Source: a virus. Taken from it: 64,000 nucleotides of DNA. Of this stretch, positions 1 through 8,174 are shown one piece after another (the first letter of the stretch is position 1; each line of letters starts with the position of its first letter). The translations under genes and the position numbers were made by a program. The notes under the pieces were generated by a model, which searched no databases, was not told the DNA's origin, and saw only the letters and a program-made list of their open reading frames with translations. The stretch is from positions 124,001-188,000 of IMG/VR virus record IMGVR_UViG_3300038427_000657; one strand, written 5' to 3'.

Positions 1-205
1 CCCGTATGTCATATCTTACGTAGTGTTTACATGATTTAACTAACAGTTTTTCTTTTTTAGAAAGTTCTTCTATTTGTGACCTTATAGCAGATATTTTTTT
101 GCGAAGCTTTTCAGACTCTTCAATTTCTTCTTTAGTTGCTTCTCTCCATGTGGAACCAACTTTTTGTGGTATTTCTACGAATAATAATTTTTTAGTTGTT
201 TTCAT
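1..205 (-). CDS. Hypothetical protein, C-terminally cut by window edge
   Basis: Reading the minus strand from an ATG at 205 gives 68 open codons that run off the left edge of the window, so only the N-terminal part is seen. The visible part is rich in Lys and Glu, with a likely coiled-coil helix around residues 24-57, followed by a Cys-Lys-His sequence near residue 60. The start overlaps the 3' end of the HNH gene upstream by 14 bases, the same tight packing seen elsewhere here, which supports a real gene. I do not recognise the family. Confidence 0.6.
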   Translation of the reverse strand, partial: MKTTKKLLFVEIPQKVGSTWREATKEEIEESEKLRKKISAIRSQIEELSKKEKLLVKSCKHYVRYDIR

Positions 206-725
206 TTATTTGATATTCTGCTACATGTTTACACATTTCAATAAATTTCTCTTGAGGTAAATCCCATTTCATCGTATTAAGGTCTTTATGAACCCACTGA
301 ACGTTGTTAATTTCATATCCTTTAGAACTATCAATTCTATCAAGAGAGGCGGTATTATCTTTTGACGCTATAAAACCTATGTCCAATCCTGATAACTTAC
401 ATTTTTTGTTTTGTTTTACGTATAAATTCCAAACTTGTTCTATTTTTATATTAAATGGTATATTTCTATTTCTTGCGCCTGTTTTAACACTATTCCAATA
501 AGTTCTTGAAATTTCTTTATATCCTCTCCACCCTTTATGTTCTTGATTTTTTAATCCGTGATATGGTTTTAAGTGGTCTAATTTATGTATATTCAAGTAA
601 TTGGCCACTGATTTATGGTCGCATCCAACTTCTTTTGATATTTTATTTAGAGATTTTTTATTTACTATATGTTCTTTATATAAAAACTCTTTTGTTAAAA
701 TTGATTTTAATCTTATTTTTATCAT
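192..725 (-). CDS. Free-standing HNH-type homing endonuclease
   Basis: The 177-residue protein has an N-terminal helix-turn-helix-like segment (about residues 22-48) and a C-terminal nuclease region. The nuclease region contains CKLSG at 109-113, SLDRIDSSKGY at 127-137 and NVQWVHKDLN at 141-150. That pattern belongs to a common phage HNH-like endonuclease family whose members nick or cut DNA to spread their own gene. It is inserted between unrelated small genes, as expected for a selfish element. Its ribosome binding site (AAAGGGAA) lies inside a stable hairpin at 730-767, so translation may be restrained. Family assignment is solid; the target site is unknown. Confidence 0.85.
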   Translation of the reverse strand: MIKIRLKSILTKEFLYKEHIVNKKSLNKISKEVGCDHKSVANYLNIHKLDHLKPYHGLKNQEHKGWRGYKEISRTYWNSVKTGARNRNIPFNIKIEQVWNLYVKQNKKCKLSGLDIGFIASKDNTASLDRIDSSKGYEINNVQWVHKDLNTMKWDLPQEKFIEMCKHVAEYQINENN

Positions 726-729
726 GTTA

Positions 730-767
730 TTCCCTTTCCAAGTAATAAATATAACTTGGTTTGGGAA
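730..767 (-). promoter_or_regulatory. Hairpin sequestering the RBS of the HNH gene
   Basis: The two arms are TTCCC-TTT-CCAAGT (730-743) and ACTTGG-TTT-GGGAA (754-767), giving 6 bp plus 5 bp of stem around a symmetric internal loop. Read on the minus strand, the downstream arm contains the Shine-Dalgarno sequence of the HNH gene starting at 725. RBS-sequestering hairpins are known to hold back homing endonuclease translation in T4 (I-TevI). The same role here is inference. Confidence 0.6.
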
Positions 768-775
768 AACGTTAT

Positions 776-1324
776 TTATTTTTCGGCGGTATAAGCTTCG
801 TTGAGTTTCTTTTGACGTTCTTCTTCTTTATCTTCATGAACCCTTTTCCAAATTTTAACTAATTCATCATCATCGTTGACTTGAAAATCTTCGGGATTAC
901 GAACATGTTTTTTACAAGTGGTTACTAGCCATCCTTTTGTATTTCTACCAACTTCTTCATCCATTCTACCACATTCTTCACAAATATTATGAGAAAGACT
1001 TTCAGTAAAGTCAACCATTCCTCTAACGTAATCATCACCACCACTGTAATAAAATCTAAGACCTGAAAATTTTTCTTTGACTTGAAGGGCTACAACCTGT
1101 GGAATTTTTCCAAGTTTTACTGCCCATTCATACCCTTCATCAACACATTTATTACGTTCATCAATACGGTATTGAATACTACTACAAAGAGTATTTATCA
1201 AATAAAACCAACCTTCATTCACAGCAAGACCCCAACACATACATGTTTCAGTCATTGGTTTGTGTCTGTTAGCAAAAATTTTTGGATATTTTTGACAAAG
1301 ATATTTATCTAATAATGAATGCAT
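776..1324 (-). CDS. Conserved phage protein with CxxC...CxxH zinc site
   Basis: The 182-residue protein has Cys115, Cys118, Cys137 and His140 spaced as a probable zinc-binding knuckle. A conserved-looking block around residues 74-93 (KIPQVVALQVKEKFSGLRFY) precedes it. I have seen this combination in many phage proteins of unknown function. The C-terminal 40 residues are highly charged. No enzymatic motif is visible. Confidence 0.7.
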   Translation of the reverse strand: MHSLLDKYLCQKYPKIFANRHKPMTETCMCWGLAVNEGWFYLINTLCSSIQYRIDERNKCVDEGYEWAVKLGKIPQVVALQVKEKFSGLRFYYSGGDDYVRGMVDFTESLSHNICEECGRMDEEVGRNTKGWLVTTCKKHVRNPEDFQVNDDDELVKIWKRVHEDKEEERQKKLNEAYTAEK

Positions 1325-1332
1325 AGTATAAT

Positions 1333-1536
1333 TTACTGGTGAGAGTGATATGATGCTCCAGTATCTTCACTTCCTTCTACATGAACGTCATTTTTTTCTA
1401 AGTGAATTTTAATGATATTAGCAATACTCTTTTTCAATTCTTGAGAATCAAGTTCCATATTGGTTGTAAATCCATAATTTTCAAGAAGATTCAGAATATC
1501 TTCAGCTACTTGTTCGTAAGATATGATATTATCCAT
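1333..1536 (-). CDS. Small hypothetical protein at transcription-unit head
   Basis: A 67-residue acidic protein without a recognisable domain. It directly follows a strong sigma70-like promoter whose -10 box ends 6 bases before the ATG, so its mRNA should be leaderless. The next gene downstream begins 8 bases after its stop. Confidence 0.6.
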   Translation of the reverse strand: MDNIISYEQVAEDILNLLENYGFTTNMELDSQELKKSIANIIKIHLEKNDVHVEGSEDTGASYHSHQ

Positions 1537-1542
1537 GATAAA

Positions 1543-1572
1543 ATTATATCACTACTCTACACACGGCGTCAA
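1543..1572 (-). promoter_or_regulatory. Sigma70-like promoter, predicted leaderless
   Basis: On the minus strand TTGACG (1567-1572) and TATAAT (1543-1548) are separated by 18 bases. The ATG of the 67-residue gene begins 6 bases after the -10 box. Confidence 0.7.
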
Positions 1573-1576
1573 CTTA

Positions 1577-2278
1577 TTATAAACTACTATTTTGATGATG
1601 GTCACCAGTTTCAAATATGGTTTTTTTATCCATTATATCCAACACTTCCTGAGTTGATAAAGGCTTAGCATAGCCATCCCATCCAACATCAAGAATTTTA
1701 GCATTAAGATTATCTGCCTGTGAGAATGGAAGACCATAATGAGAATGACCACAAATCATGTTAGCCCCGTGTTTAACATAATTCCAAACGTAAATAGGAT
1801 AATGACAAACCGAAAAATAATGGCCGTCAACAATAATTTCAGCATAGTTTCCAAGAAATATTATGCTCTTATATCTAAAGGGATATACTTCAATGTCATT
1901 AATTAGAGTACCATTTGAAAATCCATCATCTAATTCTAAATATTTTTTAGAAATTTCTCTTTGATAAATTTTCCACAGGGGATTATTGTGATTGCCCCAA
2001 AGTAGATAAATGTTTTGACATTGAATTCTTTCAAGAAATTCATTACATTCATGTTCTTCCGTATTCAAGCAAAAATCTCCTACATGAATTAAAATGTCAT
2101 TAGGACGAACAATCTCATTGATTTTATTTATGATAAAATCAGTATGTTCTTGTGATGACTTGTGGCCTCTAGCCTCCCAAAGAGGAACTTCCCATTTAGG
2201 ATTATGGTTTAAGTGGGTATCTGATACCCAATAAACCTTCTGGTCATCAGTTTGTTTGATTTTTAATACTTTATTCAT
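1577..2278 (-). CDS. Calcineurin-like metallophosphoesterase
   Basis: The 233-residue protein has the ordered metal-binding motifs of the calcineurin-like phosphoesterase family: SDTH at 19-22, GD at 67-68, GNHN at 95-98, His159 and GHSH at 177-180. Family members hydrolyse phosphomonoesters or diesters in proteins, nucleotides or nucleic acids with two metal ions. The substrate cannot be told from the sequence. It lies between an adenine methyltransferase and small hypothetical genes on the same strand. A second, unrelated phosphoesterase is at 30950-31777. Confidence 0.85.
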   Translation of the reverse strand: MNKVLKIKQTDDQKVYWVSDTHLNHNPKWEVPLWEARGHKSSQEHTDFIINKINEIVRPNDILIHVGDFCLNTEEHECNEFLERIQCQNIYLLWGNHNNPLWKIYQREISKKYLELDDGFSNGTLINDIEVYPFRYKSIIFLGNYAEIIVDGHYFSVCHYPIYVWNYVKHGANMICGHSHYGLPFSQADNLNAKILDVGWDGYAKPLSTQEVLDIMDKKTIFETGDHHQNSSL

Positions 2279-2281
2279 ATT

Positions 2282-3098
2282 TTAATTAAATTCTGACAGC
2301 CATTCTTCGTATGCTTGAATTTTTCTGTTACCCGATATACCGCCTTTTTTTCTTCCACAAGTTATCATATAACCTTTGTTTGATAATAGTTTTCCTTCTG
2401 ATACAAAACATTTAGCTTTAATCTTTTTAACATATTCCATCAAAGTCATGTCCGTAACAAGTAGTGTTATTATAAGGTGGGTCAATATAAACAACACTCT
2501 TGTAAACAACACCATCATTAGGTATAAAATTATCAATATCCATGTTGTATCCATTGACACTCTTCATTTTACGACTAATATAGAATACTCTTTTAAATAA
2601 AGTTTCCGGCATTGGCATCATTGGATTAACAGGTGAACGTCTATTGGATGTTTCTGTTGGAATCCAATAGTTTCTAAAACTACAATTTTTCCATGTATTA
2701 TTTTCTATCCAAATTGCTTTTCCACCAAAACTACAAGATTGGAGTATAAGAAATACATAGACCGTATCTTGGTCTGCTGGTTGTTTAGATAACAATTCAG
2801 CATACTGTTTTATTTCATGTGAATTCTTTGGAATCCTATCAATTATTTCTCTAAATTTATTAAGGTCAAATGTGCCATCTCCAATCATTCTCCAAAATAA
2901 TCCCCACGGCCCTTTATCCAACATATAAATATTTTTGACTGGAAATCCTCGATTTGCTAATTCTATAGATATTGAGCCGGACCCACAACACAAATCATAG
3001 AATGTGGAATCGTCAGATGGATTGATACGATTAAGTATTTTTTCTGCTATTCGATTTTTTCCACCTTGATAAGCTATTGGAGCAAATAGTTTACTCAT
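2282..3098 (-). pseudogene. dam: D12-class (Dam-like) adenine methyltransferase, +1 frameshift
   Basis: Starting at the ATG at 3098, the protein has YQGGKNR, the SAM-binding block DLCCGSGS and the catalytic DPPY of D12-class N6-adenine DNA methyltransferases. The frame ends at 2427, straight after the sequence CYGHDFD. The expected C-terminus of the family (CFVSEGKLLSNKG ... GISGNRK ... YEEWLSEF) continues in the next frame down to 2282. A single skipped base between about 2437 and 2448 joins the two. It could be a true mutation, programmed frameshifting or an assembly error. The catalytic core is complete before the break. The start overlaps the stop of a 38-codon ORF, suggesting coupled translation. 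Confidence 0.8.
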
Positions 3099-3207
3099 AA
3101 TCATAACCAAGGTCATTAAAGCCTTCTTCGCTAGAGTTTCTATAATAAAGTTGGTAAACACCATTTTTTACTAATTGTTCTTTATCTACTGTTTGTTTTA
3201 GGTCCAT
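3091..3207 (-). CDS. Small 38-residue ORF coupled to the methyltransferase
   Basis: ATG at 3207 opens 38 codons ending in TAA. It overlaps the stop of the upstream gene by 10 bases and the ATG of the methyltransferase by 8 bases (ATGAGTAA). The acidic product has no known domain. Fitting exactly between two genes in this way supports translation, perhaps as a coupling peptide. Confidence 0.5.
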   Translation of the reverse strand: MDLKQTVDKEQLVKNGVYQLYYRNSSEEGFNDLGYDYE

Positions 3208-3668
3208 ATATAATCTCTCTTATTCACCGCCCAAATCATTATTTCCGTTTTTAGGTCGTATATTTCTTTCTCAAGGCAGTCAACTTCTCCATAAGTTTTT
3301 TCATAAGTGTTAGGCGCAACATTAAATTCGTCTTTTCTATTTACAAACCGAAAATGAGGAATTTTTTCCCATGCTTCTTTCAATTCTTTTTCAAGTTCAG
3401 GCAATTTTTTAGTTATCAAATTATAATATTTCTTCACTTCCTTATCAAATATTTTTTGCCATTCAGGATATAATGGGTCGCTTTCCTCAAAGTTCAATCC
3501 ACCACCATCTTTTTCAACATAATGTTTAATACCTTCAAGAACACAAATTTCCCACAAAGTATCTTTGTCAATCCAGTGATTGGGTATTTTCTTTATTAAC
3601 CATTTTTGTCTTGGATTCCACCACCATTTAATTTCATTTAATATTTTTTTAATTTTGTAAGGTATCAT
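3198..3668 (-). CDS. Hypothetical protein, Trp- and Lys-rich
   Basis: I place the start at the ATG at 3668, preceded by GGGGAT at good Shine-Dalgarno spacing. An in-frame GTG at 3689 would add 7 residues and lie inside the upstream gene. The 156-residue protein has a WWWN segment near the N-terminus and a long charged helix around residues 70-110. No family is recognised. Confidence 0.6.
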   Translation of the reverse strand: MIPYKIKKILNEIKWWWNPRQKWLIKKIPNHWIDKDTLWEICVLEGIKHYVEKDGGGLNFEESDPLYPEWQKIFDKEVKKYYNLITKKLPELEKELKEAWEKIPHFRFVNRKDEFNVAPNTYEKTYGEVDCLEKEIYDLKTEIMIWAVNKRDYIWT

Positions 3669-3672
3669 TATT

Positions 3673-4272
3673 TTATCCCCACAGTCCACTAGACATTGCT
3701 TTTAAATCCAATAATCGGTTTCTCAATTTCATAAATACTTGAAAAGTCAATTCAGTATCATATTTTGCATCATGCACTTTGTTTTCATCCAAAGGAATAT
3801 TGAAATATTGAGCCAACGAAGTTAAACTTCCACTTACGGTTTCAGGGAACATATTACATGCTTTAAGAAATTGACAAACTGCTGAAGTGTCCAATTTTCT
3901 GTAAGAAGTAAATTTTTCCCACGAACCAAGGCTCATTAAATGATAAGTAATCCATTCAACGTCACCATAAACGCCGTGGCCAACAACCGTAGCCTTAATC
4001 TTACCATCGTCAGTTAAACCTTTAAGCCAGTTGTAAAGCTTGGTTCCACCTTCTTTATAAGTGATTGCTTTAGTGTCGTGAACCTTCAAGTCAATTCTGT
4101 TGACATTCATCGCTTCACCGCAAACCTTGTAAATGCCATCATTTGGTTTCAAATAAAGATAGAGGTCGCCGATAACGTTAAAATTATCATCGGTAGCCAG
4201 CAAATAGGTGGTTAAAAAAGAATAATTTTCTTTTTCAAGACCACCCATTTCGTTGTCCAAAAATAAATACAT
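3673..4272 (-). CDS. DEDDh-type 3'-5' exonuclease
   Basis: From the ATG at 4272 the protein is 199 residues and begins directly with the Exo I motif FLDNE (Asp6, Glu8). It then has Asp104 in GHGVYGD and HDAKYD (His167, Asp172) for Exo III. This is the DnaQ-like fold that removes nucleotides from DNA or RNA 3' ends with two metal ions. The upstream in-frame extension to 4362 contains the promoter, so the shorter start is preferred. Proofreading is already present in the polymerase, so a repair, degradation or RNA-trimming role is possible. Confidence 0.85.
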   Translation of the reverse strand: MYLFLDNEMGGLEKENYSFLTTYLLATDDNFNVIGDLYLYLKPNDGIYKVCGEAMNVNRIDLKVHDTKAITYKEGGTKLYNWLKGLTDDGKIKATVVGHGVYGDVEWITYHLMSLGSWEKFTSYRKLDTSAVCQFLKACNMFPETVSGSLTSLAQYFNIPLDENKVHDAKYDTELTFQVFMKLRNRLLDLKAMSSGLWG

Positions 4273-4278
4273 AGAAGA

Positions 4279-4307
4279 ATGATAACAGATATCTCTATAG
4301 AAGTCAA
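4279..4307 (-). promoter_or_regulatory. Sigma70-like promoter, predicted leaderless
   Basis: TTGACT (4302-4307) and TATCAT (4279-4284) are 17 bases apart on the minus strand. The exonuclease ATG follows after exactly 6 bases. Confidence 0.75.
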
Positions 4308-4342
4308 GCGTTCTGTGACTGAAATACAAAAATTTGAAAATA

Positions 4343-4783
4343 TTAATCAGACTCTTTAACATTTGCCCTATTTTTTAGCCATCCACACAAAGCCCAATTA
4401 TAATGAGAATAATTAGGGTCTTGTGGGTCGTGGCAAAAAGCATGAAATAAATCATAAATTATGGAATACATAAGAATATCTTCCAAACTGGATTCTTTTG
4501 ACAAACTTTCATATCCATTAACAAGCCAATTATGTTCCAAATCAAGAGGCGTATTCATTTCTAGCCCAAAATCAAAAGTAGCATACCCCATAATTGGAAC
4601 ATCTTCTGGATAATTTTCTTTGCCTGTTTTAGAGTCTTTCTTCTCCCAAATTGTATAATCAATTACAAGACGGGGATTGAATGTAATAGTTCTTTTTTCT
4701 TCTCCTGAACCTTCTTGGATTGATTCAAAAATAAACTTTCCTTTTTTTAAAGGTTCTGCAATTTCGGTAGGCGTATCACTCAT
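4343..4783 (-). CDS. Hypothetical protein
   Basis: A 146-residue acidic protein with no recognised motif. The C-terminal third carries closely spaced aromatic, His and Cys residues (HAFCHDP, HYNWALCGW). Its stop lies upstream of the exonuclease promoter. It starts 1 base after the stop of the zinc-ribbon gene and so is probably co-transcribed with it. Confidence 0.55.
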   Translation of the reverse strand: MSDTPTEIAEPLKKGKFIFESIQEGSGEEKRTITFNPRLVIDYTIWEKKDSKTGKENYPEDVPIMGYATFDFGLEMNTPLDLEHNWLVNGYESLSKESSLEDILMYSIIYDLFHAFCHDPQDPNYSHYNWALCGWLKNRANVKESD

Positions 4784-4784
4784 A

Positions 4785-5060
4785 TTATTTTTTTGTCTCC
4801 AACTGCTTTACCATATTAACTCTATGTTGAACAACCTTCGCAAGTTCTATCCAACGAATTTTTAAAGTGCCATCTAAATTTTCAAAATTACCATAACAAC
4901 CACCACTCCAAATATCAAATAAATTTTCTGCTTGTTCTTCTATTGTTTCCACCACAACAAATCTAATTACCGCACCACAATTTGGACAATTATATTTCAT
5001 TGAAACCGTGGGTGCTTTGTGTTCTTTTTTACACCATTGACAGATTGTTGTTTTTTTCAT
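4785..5060 (-). CDS. Zinc-ribbon protein
   Basis: The 91-residue protein opens with CxxC (Cys7, Cys10) and CxxC (Cys25, Cys28), a classic rubredoxin-like zinc ribbon, followed by an acidic helix. Its start overlaps the upstream stop by 4 bases (ATGA-type). Such small ribbons usually bind nucleic acid or a partner protein. No specific function can be assigned. Confidence 0.7.
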   Translation of the reverse strand: MKKTTICQWCKKEHKAPTVSMKYNCPNCGAVIRFVVVETIEEQAENLFDIWSGGCYGNFENLDGTLKIRWIELAKVVQHRVNMVKQLETKK

Positions 5061-5734
5061 ATTTTGATTTCGTTAGAAGTTAATTTTTCTTCTATCAATC
5101 TGAATCCGTGAATTGTTAATTTGAAATTCTTATCCCACTCATTACCTATGTTTCTTTTTATTTCTGCAAAATTATTTGCTCGTTTCTTCATTAGATTAAG
5201 CATTTTTTCAGTGGGTTTTTTGTAGAAAAAGATTGCTACAGAATTGTTCGGTGGTGTTATTGGACATACTGTTTTTTTACTTAAACATCTATCAATTTCT
5301 TTTTGAAGTCGTGCTAACTCTTTTTTAAGCGATTCTTTATTCCAGCCACTACGCTTATTATTTTCATCATCAATATTTATTTCTTTTGTTCGTTGATATT
5401 GTTCTTGATAGTATGATGCTGTATGCTTTCTATAATTTTCATTGGCAATTTCTGCATTAAATTCTTCTTCTTTTACTTCTCCATCTTTTCCATCATATAA
5501 CCATTCCTTGGTCAGCCATATAGAACAAGGACGACAACATCCATGTTCATCAGGTCTTTGTTCCAATAATTCTAAAAATGAAGACTCTTTTTCTTTAGTC
5601 TCTTTTAAATAAATGTCGCTAAATTCATCTCCAACTTTGCAATCACCAGTAACACCGGTAATATATGCACACATTTCACGTTCAAAATTTCCAGCATAAG
5701 AATCGGTATCAATTATGAATATAAATTTGTTCAT
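5057..5734 (-). CDS. Hypothetical phage protein
   Basis: A 225-residue protein beginning with a beta strand FIFIIDTDSYAGNFERE, which resembles an N-terminal block seen in other phage hypothetical proteins. It continues with a charged coiled-coil region (about residues 105-150) and a second alpha/beta part. A CCRPC motif lies near residue 68. It overlaps both neighbours by 4 bases, so it is translated as part of an operon. Confidence 0.6.
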   Translation of the reverse strand: MNKFIFIIDTDSYAGNFEREMCAYITGVTGDCKVGDEFSDIYLKETKEKESSFLELLEQRPDEHGCCRPCSIWLTKEWLYDGKDGEVKEEEFNAEIANENYRKHTASYYQEQYQRTKEINIDDENNKRSGWNKESLKKELARLQKEIDRCLSKKTVCPITPPNNSVAIFFYKKPTEKMLNLMKKRANNFAEIKRNIGNEWDKNFKLTIHGFRLIEEKLTSNEIKI

Positions 5735-6027
5735 GATTTTATTGATTTTTCAAATGCTGGTGAACGTATTTCCAACCATTGTTCATTTCTAGTACCATTG
5801 AAATGAACTGAAATAGAAAAATTATCAGGAACTCCGTTTTCAAACATAACAGTTTTGATTTCTCTTATTTCTCTGGTCGGGTCCATTGTATCACATTGAA
5901 TTGTTCCGTTATGATGGCATGAACAAGTTGTATTTATACCACGATTGCGAAGGCGAAAAACCCACAAACGCACACCTTCTTTCAATTGTTGGTAAAAGGG
6001 ACAATTCATTACATCTTCCGTATTCAT
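5731..6027 (-). CDS. Conserved hypothetical protein
   Basis: A 98-residue protein with CSCHH near residue 36 followed by a beta-rich half. The overall pattern (RNRGINTTCSCHH...IQCD) occurs in small phage and bacterial proteins of unknown function, possibly metal binding. It overlaps both neighbours by 4 bases. Confidence 0.6.
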   Translation of the reverse strand: MNTEDVMNCPFYQQLKEGVRLWVFRLRNRGINTTCSCHHNGTIQCDTMDPTREIREIKTVMFENGVPDNFSISVHFNGTRNEQWLEIRSPAFEKSIKS

Positions 6028-6245
6028 TCAACTTTTCTCCATGCACAATGAGAAGGCCACCAAACTATTTCACCGTTTTGCCACACTCTTAATCCTTCTT
6101 GGCCGTCTCTATCATTTGGTTCTGGTTTCTTTATAGTAACTCTAATCCATTTTGTCAAATCTGGAGGCATAGTGGGAGATATCATATATTCCCATTCTCC
6201 CGGTTCAGTTGGAACTGGTCTTGGTTGACCACAACATGGACACAA
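6024..6245 (-). CDS. Small CPCCG protein with probable TTG start
   Basis: The frame has no ATG before the conserved CPCCGQ block. The only reasonable start after the upstream in-frame stop is the TTG at 6245, giving 73 residues. The protein is Pro- and Trp-rich with a possible zinc knuckle. Function unknown; the start is uncertain. Confidence 0.5.
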   Translation of the reverse strand: MCPCCGQPRPVPTEPGEWEYMISPTMPPDLTKWIRVTIKKPEPNDRDGQEGLRVWQNGEIVWWPSHCAWRKVE

Positions 6246-6265
6246 TTTGACATTTTTTTCTATAT

Positions 6266-6529
6266 TTATTTACTGGAACCTTGATTAGATGTAATCCGCC
6301 GAAATGAAGGTAATGTATGTGTTCTCCAATAAACTTCTCCTTCAACTTCGGGTAGTATTTTATCTACAAAAGACCAAAATCTGTATCGTTCTAATCGTCC
6401 TGTCTTTTGGCTGTGTATAGTATCCATCATAACATCGTAGAGTTCTGCAAACTTTTCTCTATGTTCTGCTGGTACGTCAGTGTATGCATATTCGGGTTCT
6501 TTTTCTATTTGTTTTTTGCTCCAAAACAT
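6266..6529 (-). CDS. Hypothetical protein
   Basis: An 87-residue charged protein, mostly predicted helical, with no recognised domain. It sits in the same minus-strand run as its neighbours. Confidence 0.5.
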   Translation of the reverse strand: MFWSKKQIEKEPEYAYTDVPAEHREKFAELYDVMMDTIHSQKTGRLERYRFWSFVDKILPEVEGEVYWRTHTLPSFRRITSNQGSSK

Positions 6530-6552
6530 AATTTATCCTTTTTGTTTATTAT

Positions 6553-6744
6553 TTATTTGAAATATTCTTCCACTTTTAATAAAGCTTCAATCAATTCGTG
6601 AACTTCTGTTCCAGTTCGTAAAACCAAATCTCTACCACAAAGTTTTCCATTATGCATCAATTCAATAGTTGTCAAAGCTTTACCAGCTCTGACTTCACAA
6701 AATGGTAATGTAACTTTTAATTGTCTGATTTCTTCAATCTCCAT
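6553..6744 (-). CDS. Small hypothetical protein
   Basis: A 63-residue protein with a beta-strand-rich core and an acidic C-terminal helix. It begins 2 bases after the stop of the DNA ligase gene and is likely co-transcribed with it. Confidence 0.55.
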   Translation of the reverse strand: MEIEEIRQLKVTLPFCEVRAGKALTTIELMHNGKLCGRDLVLRTGTEVHELIEALLKVEEYFK

Positions 6745-6746
6745 AA

Positions 6747-7982
6747 TTATTTGTCATTCATGTAATTATTCCAATCAAGTCTAGCATAGTTAGGTTTTCC
6801 GTAACCCGTTGTTCCATTAAAGATAATAGTAACTATTTCATTGATTATCTTCTTATATTCTTCTGTTTCCCATGCTTCGATAGCATCTTCTTCTTCACCT
6901 TTGAAGGTAGCATCAAATGTGTCTGTTCCATCTAAATATTTACCACCATCAATTCTTTGACAAGTGAAGGTAGCAATGCGACCAGCAAATTTTCCTACAC
7001 CTTCTTGGATACTAATAACCTTAAATTCAGCATCATCAACAGGTTTATATTTCAAAAGATTTTTAGTTCTTTTGTTTTCGTAAGGCTGACCAAGAATACG
7101 AAGAATTGCCCCTTCCTGTTTATTTTTAAGGAATTCTTGATAAAGTTTTTCAAGTTCTGCTTCGGAATAAACAATCCAAGTTGGAACTTTACCAATGATA
7201 TCTTTCCACCTTTCAGCAAAACAAGGAGCAAAGAAAGCATTGTCAATTGCTGCCTTTCTTTCAAGATAATCAGCCGTGGAAGGAACTATTGCACCATCCT
7301 TTGAGGTTGGAAAGCCAAATCCGTCATAAACATAAAATCTAATTAGTTCCTTGCTTCTTTCCAAATCTTGTGGAGTAATATGAACAGTCTTGCGAAGAAG
7401 CGTCATAATTATATTAAGTTTTGAACGAAGCTCATAATTGAAGCCTTCTCCATCAAGAACAGCATTGGAAAATTTTTGGAAAAATGGTTTAAGAGCTTCT
7501 TCAATATGAGGAATAGAAATATATTTTTCTCCTTTTCTTGAAAATAAACCATCTTTAGTAGCAACAATACGGCCACCATTATATTTGATTTGAACACCGA
7601 CACCCTTTGACCAATCAATTTTATCCTTGTAATTAGGAAACCATTTTGCCAACATTACTTGAAAAAATCGTTCCTTATCAATGTCGTTTTTATCTTCCCA
7701 ATATCCACCAGATTTTAATTGTTTTTTGTATTTGGATTGGATTTCTTTAGTAGCTTGGTCAACGGTAGTAGTTTCATTTATTCTGCCAGTATTCTTTCCT
7801 TCAGCAACAGTCCATGCAGCAATGACTTTCGCTCCGTCAATTTGACCTGATACTGAGCGATATTTTTCCCCCTCTTGTTCCATCCACCACACTTGAACTG
7901 CGCCGGTGCTCGTTCTAGCATATAGGGTTGGATACTTCTTTAGCTTTGCTGGGCGAGAAGGATCATCAAAAAAATCACTCAT
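6747..7982 (-). CDS. ATP-dependent DNA ligase
   Basis: The 411-residue protein shows the nucleotidyltransferase motifs of ATP-dependent DNA ligases: motif I KYNGGR with the adenylated Lys133, motif III LDGEGF (176-181), motif IV QEGAILR (289-295) and motif V LLKYKP (309-314). The C-terminal OB-fold region follows. Residues 1-110 form an extra N-terminal domain of the kind seen in some phage ligases. It would seal nicks during lagging-strand synthesis and repair alongside the polymerase and clamp encoded at 50.8-61.2 kb. The gene heads its own leaderless transcript. Confidence 0.9.
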   Translation of the reverse strand: MSDFFDDPSRPAKLKKYPTLYARTSTGAVQVWWMEQEGEKYRSVSGQIDGAKVIAAWTVAEGKNTGRINETTTVDQATKEIQSKYKKQLKSGGYWEDKNDIDKERFFQVMLAKWFPNYKDKIDWSKGVGVQIKYNGGRIVATKDGLFSRKGEKYISIPHIEEALKPFFQKFSNAVLDGEGFNYELRSKLNIIMTLLRKTVHITPQDLERSKELIRFYVYDGFGFPTSKDGAIVPSTADYLERKAAIDNAFFAPCFAERWKDIIGKVPTWIVYSEAELEKLYQEFLKNKQEGAILRILGQPYENKRTKNLLKYKPVDDAEFKVISIQEGVGKFAGRIATFTCQRIDGGKYLDGTDTFDATFKGEEEDAIEAWETEEYKKIINEIVTIIFNGTTGYGKPNYARLDWNNYMNDK

Positions 7983-7988
7983 AGAAGG

Positions 7989-8016
7989 ATAATATCACAA
8001 TCATATAAAAAGTCAA
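7989..8016 (-). promoter_or_regulatory. Sigma70-like promoter of the ligase operon, leaderless
   Basis: TTGACT (8011-8016), 16-base spacer, TATTAT (7989-7994), then 6 bases to the ligase ATG. The rest of the 192-base gap up to 8174 holds AT-rich sequence and one doubtful 22-codon frame. Confidence 0.75.
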
Positions 8017-8174
8017 GCGTCGGTCATTCTCTATTATTTTTATATAATTTTAGATTAGTTAGACGATTTTCTGACGAATAGAAAAAACCTCAAATAAGCA
8101 CGAGAAAAATTTTTTTATTGGCTTCATATTTTAAATTTTTTTCTATTGATTTCTATTTCTAGTAGTTTATGCTT

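Noticed and set aside
8059-8127. 22-codon minus-strand frame in the gap upstream of the ligase promoter
   Set aside because: Very short, with no motif or convincing RBS, in low-complexity AT-rich sequence; chance is likely.
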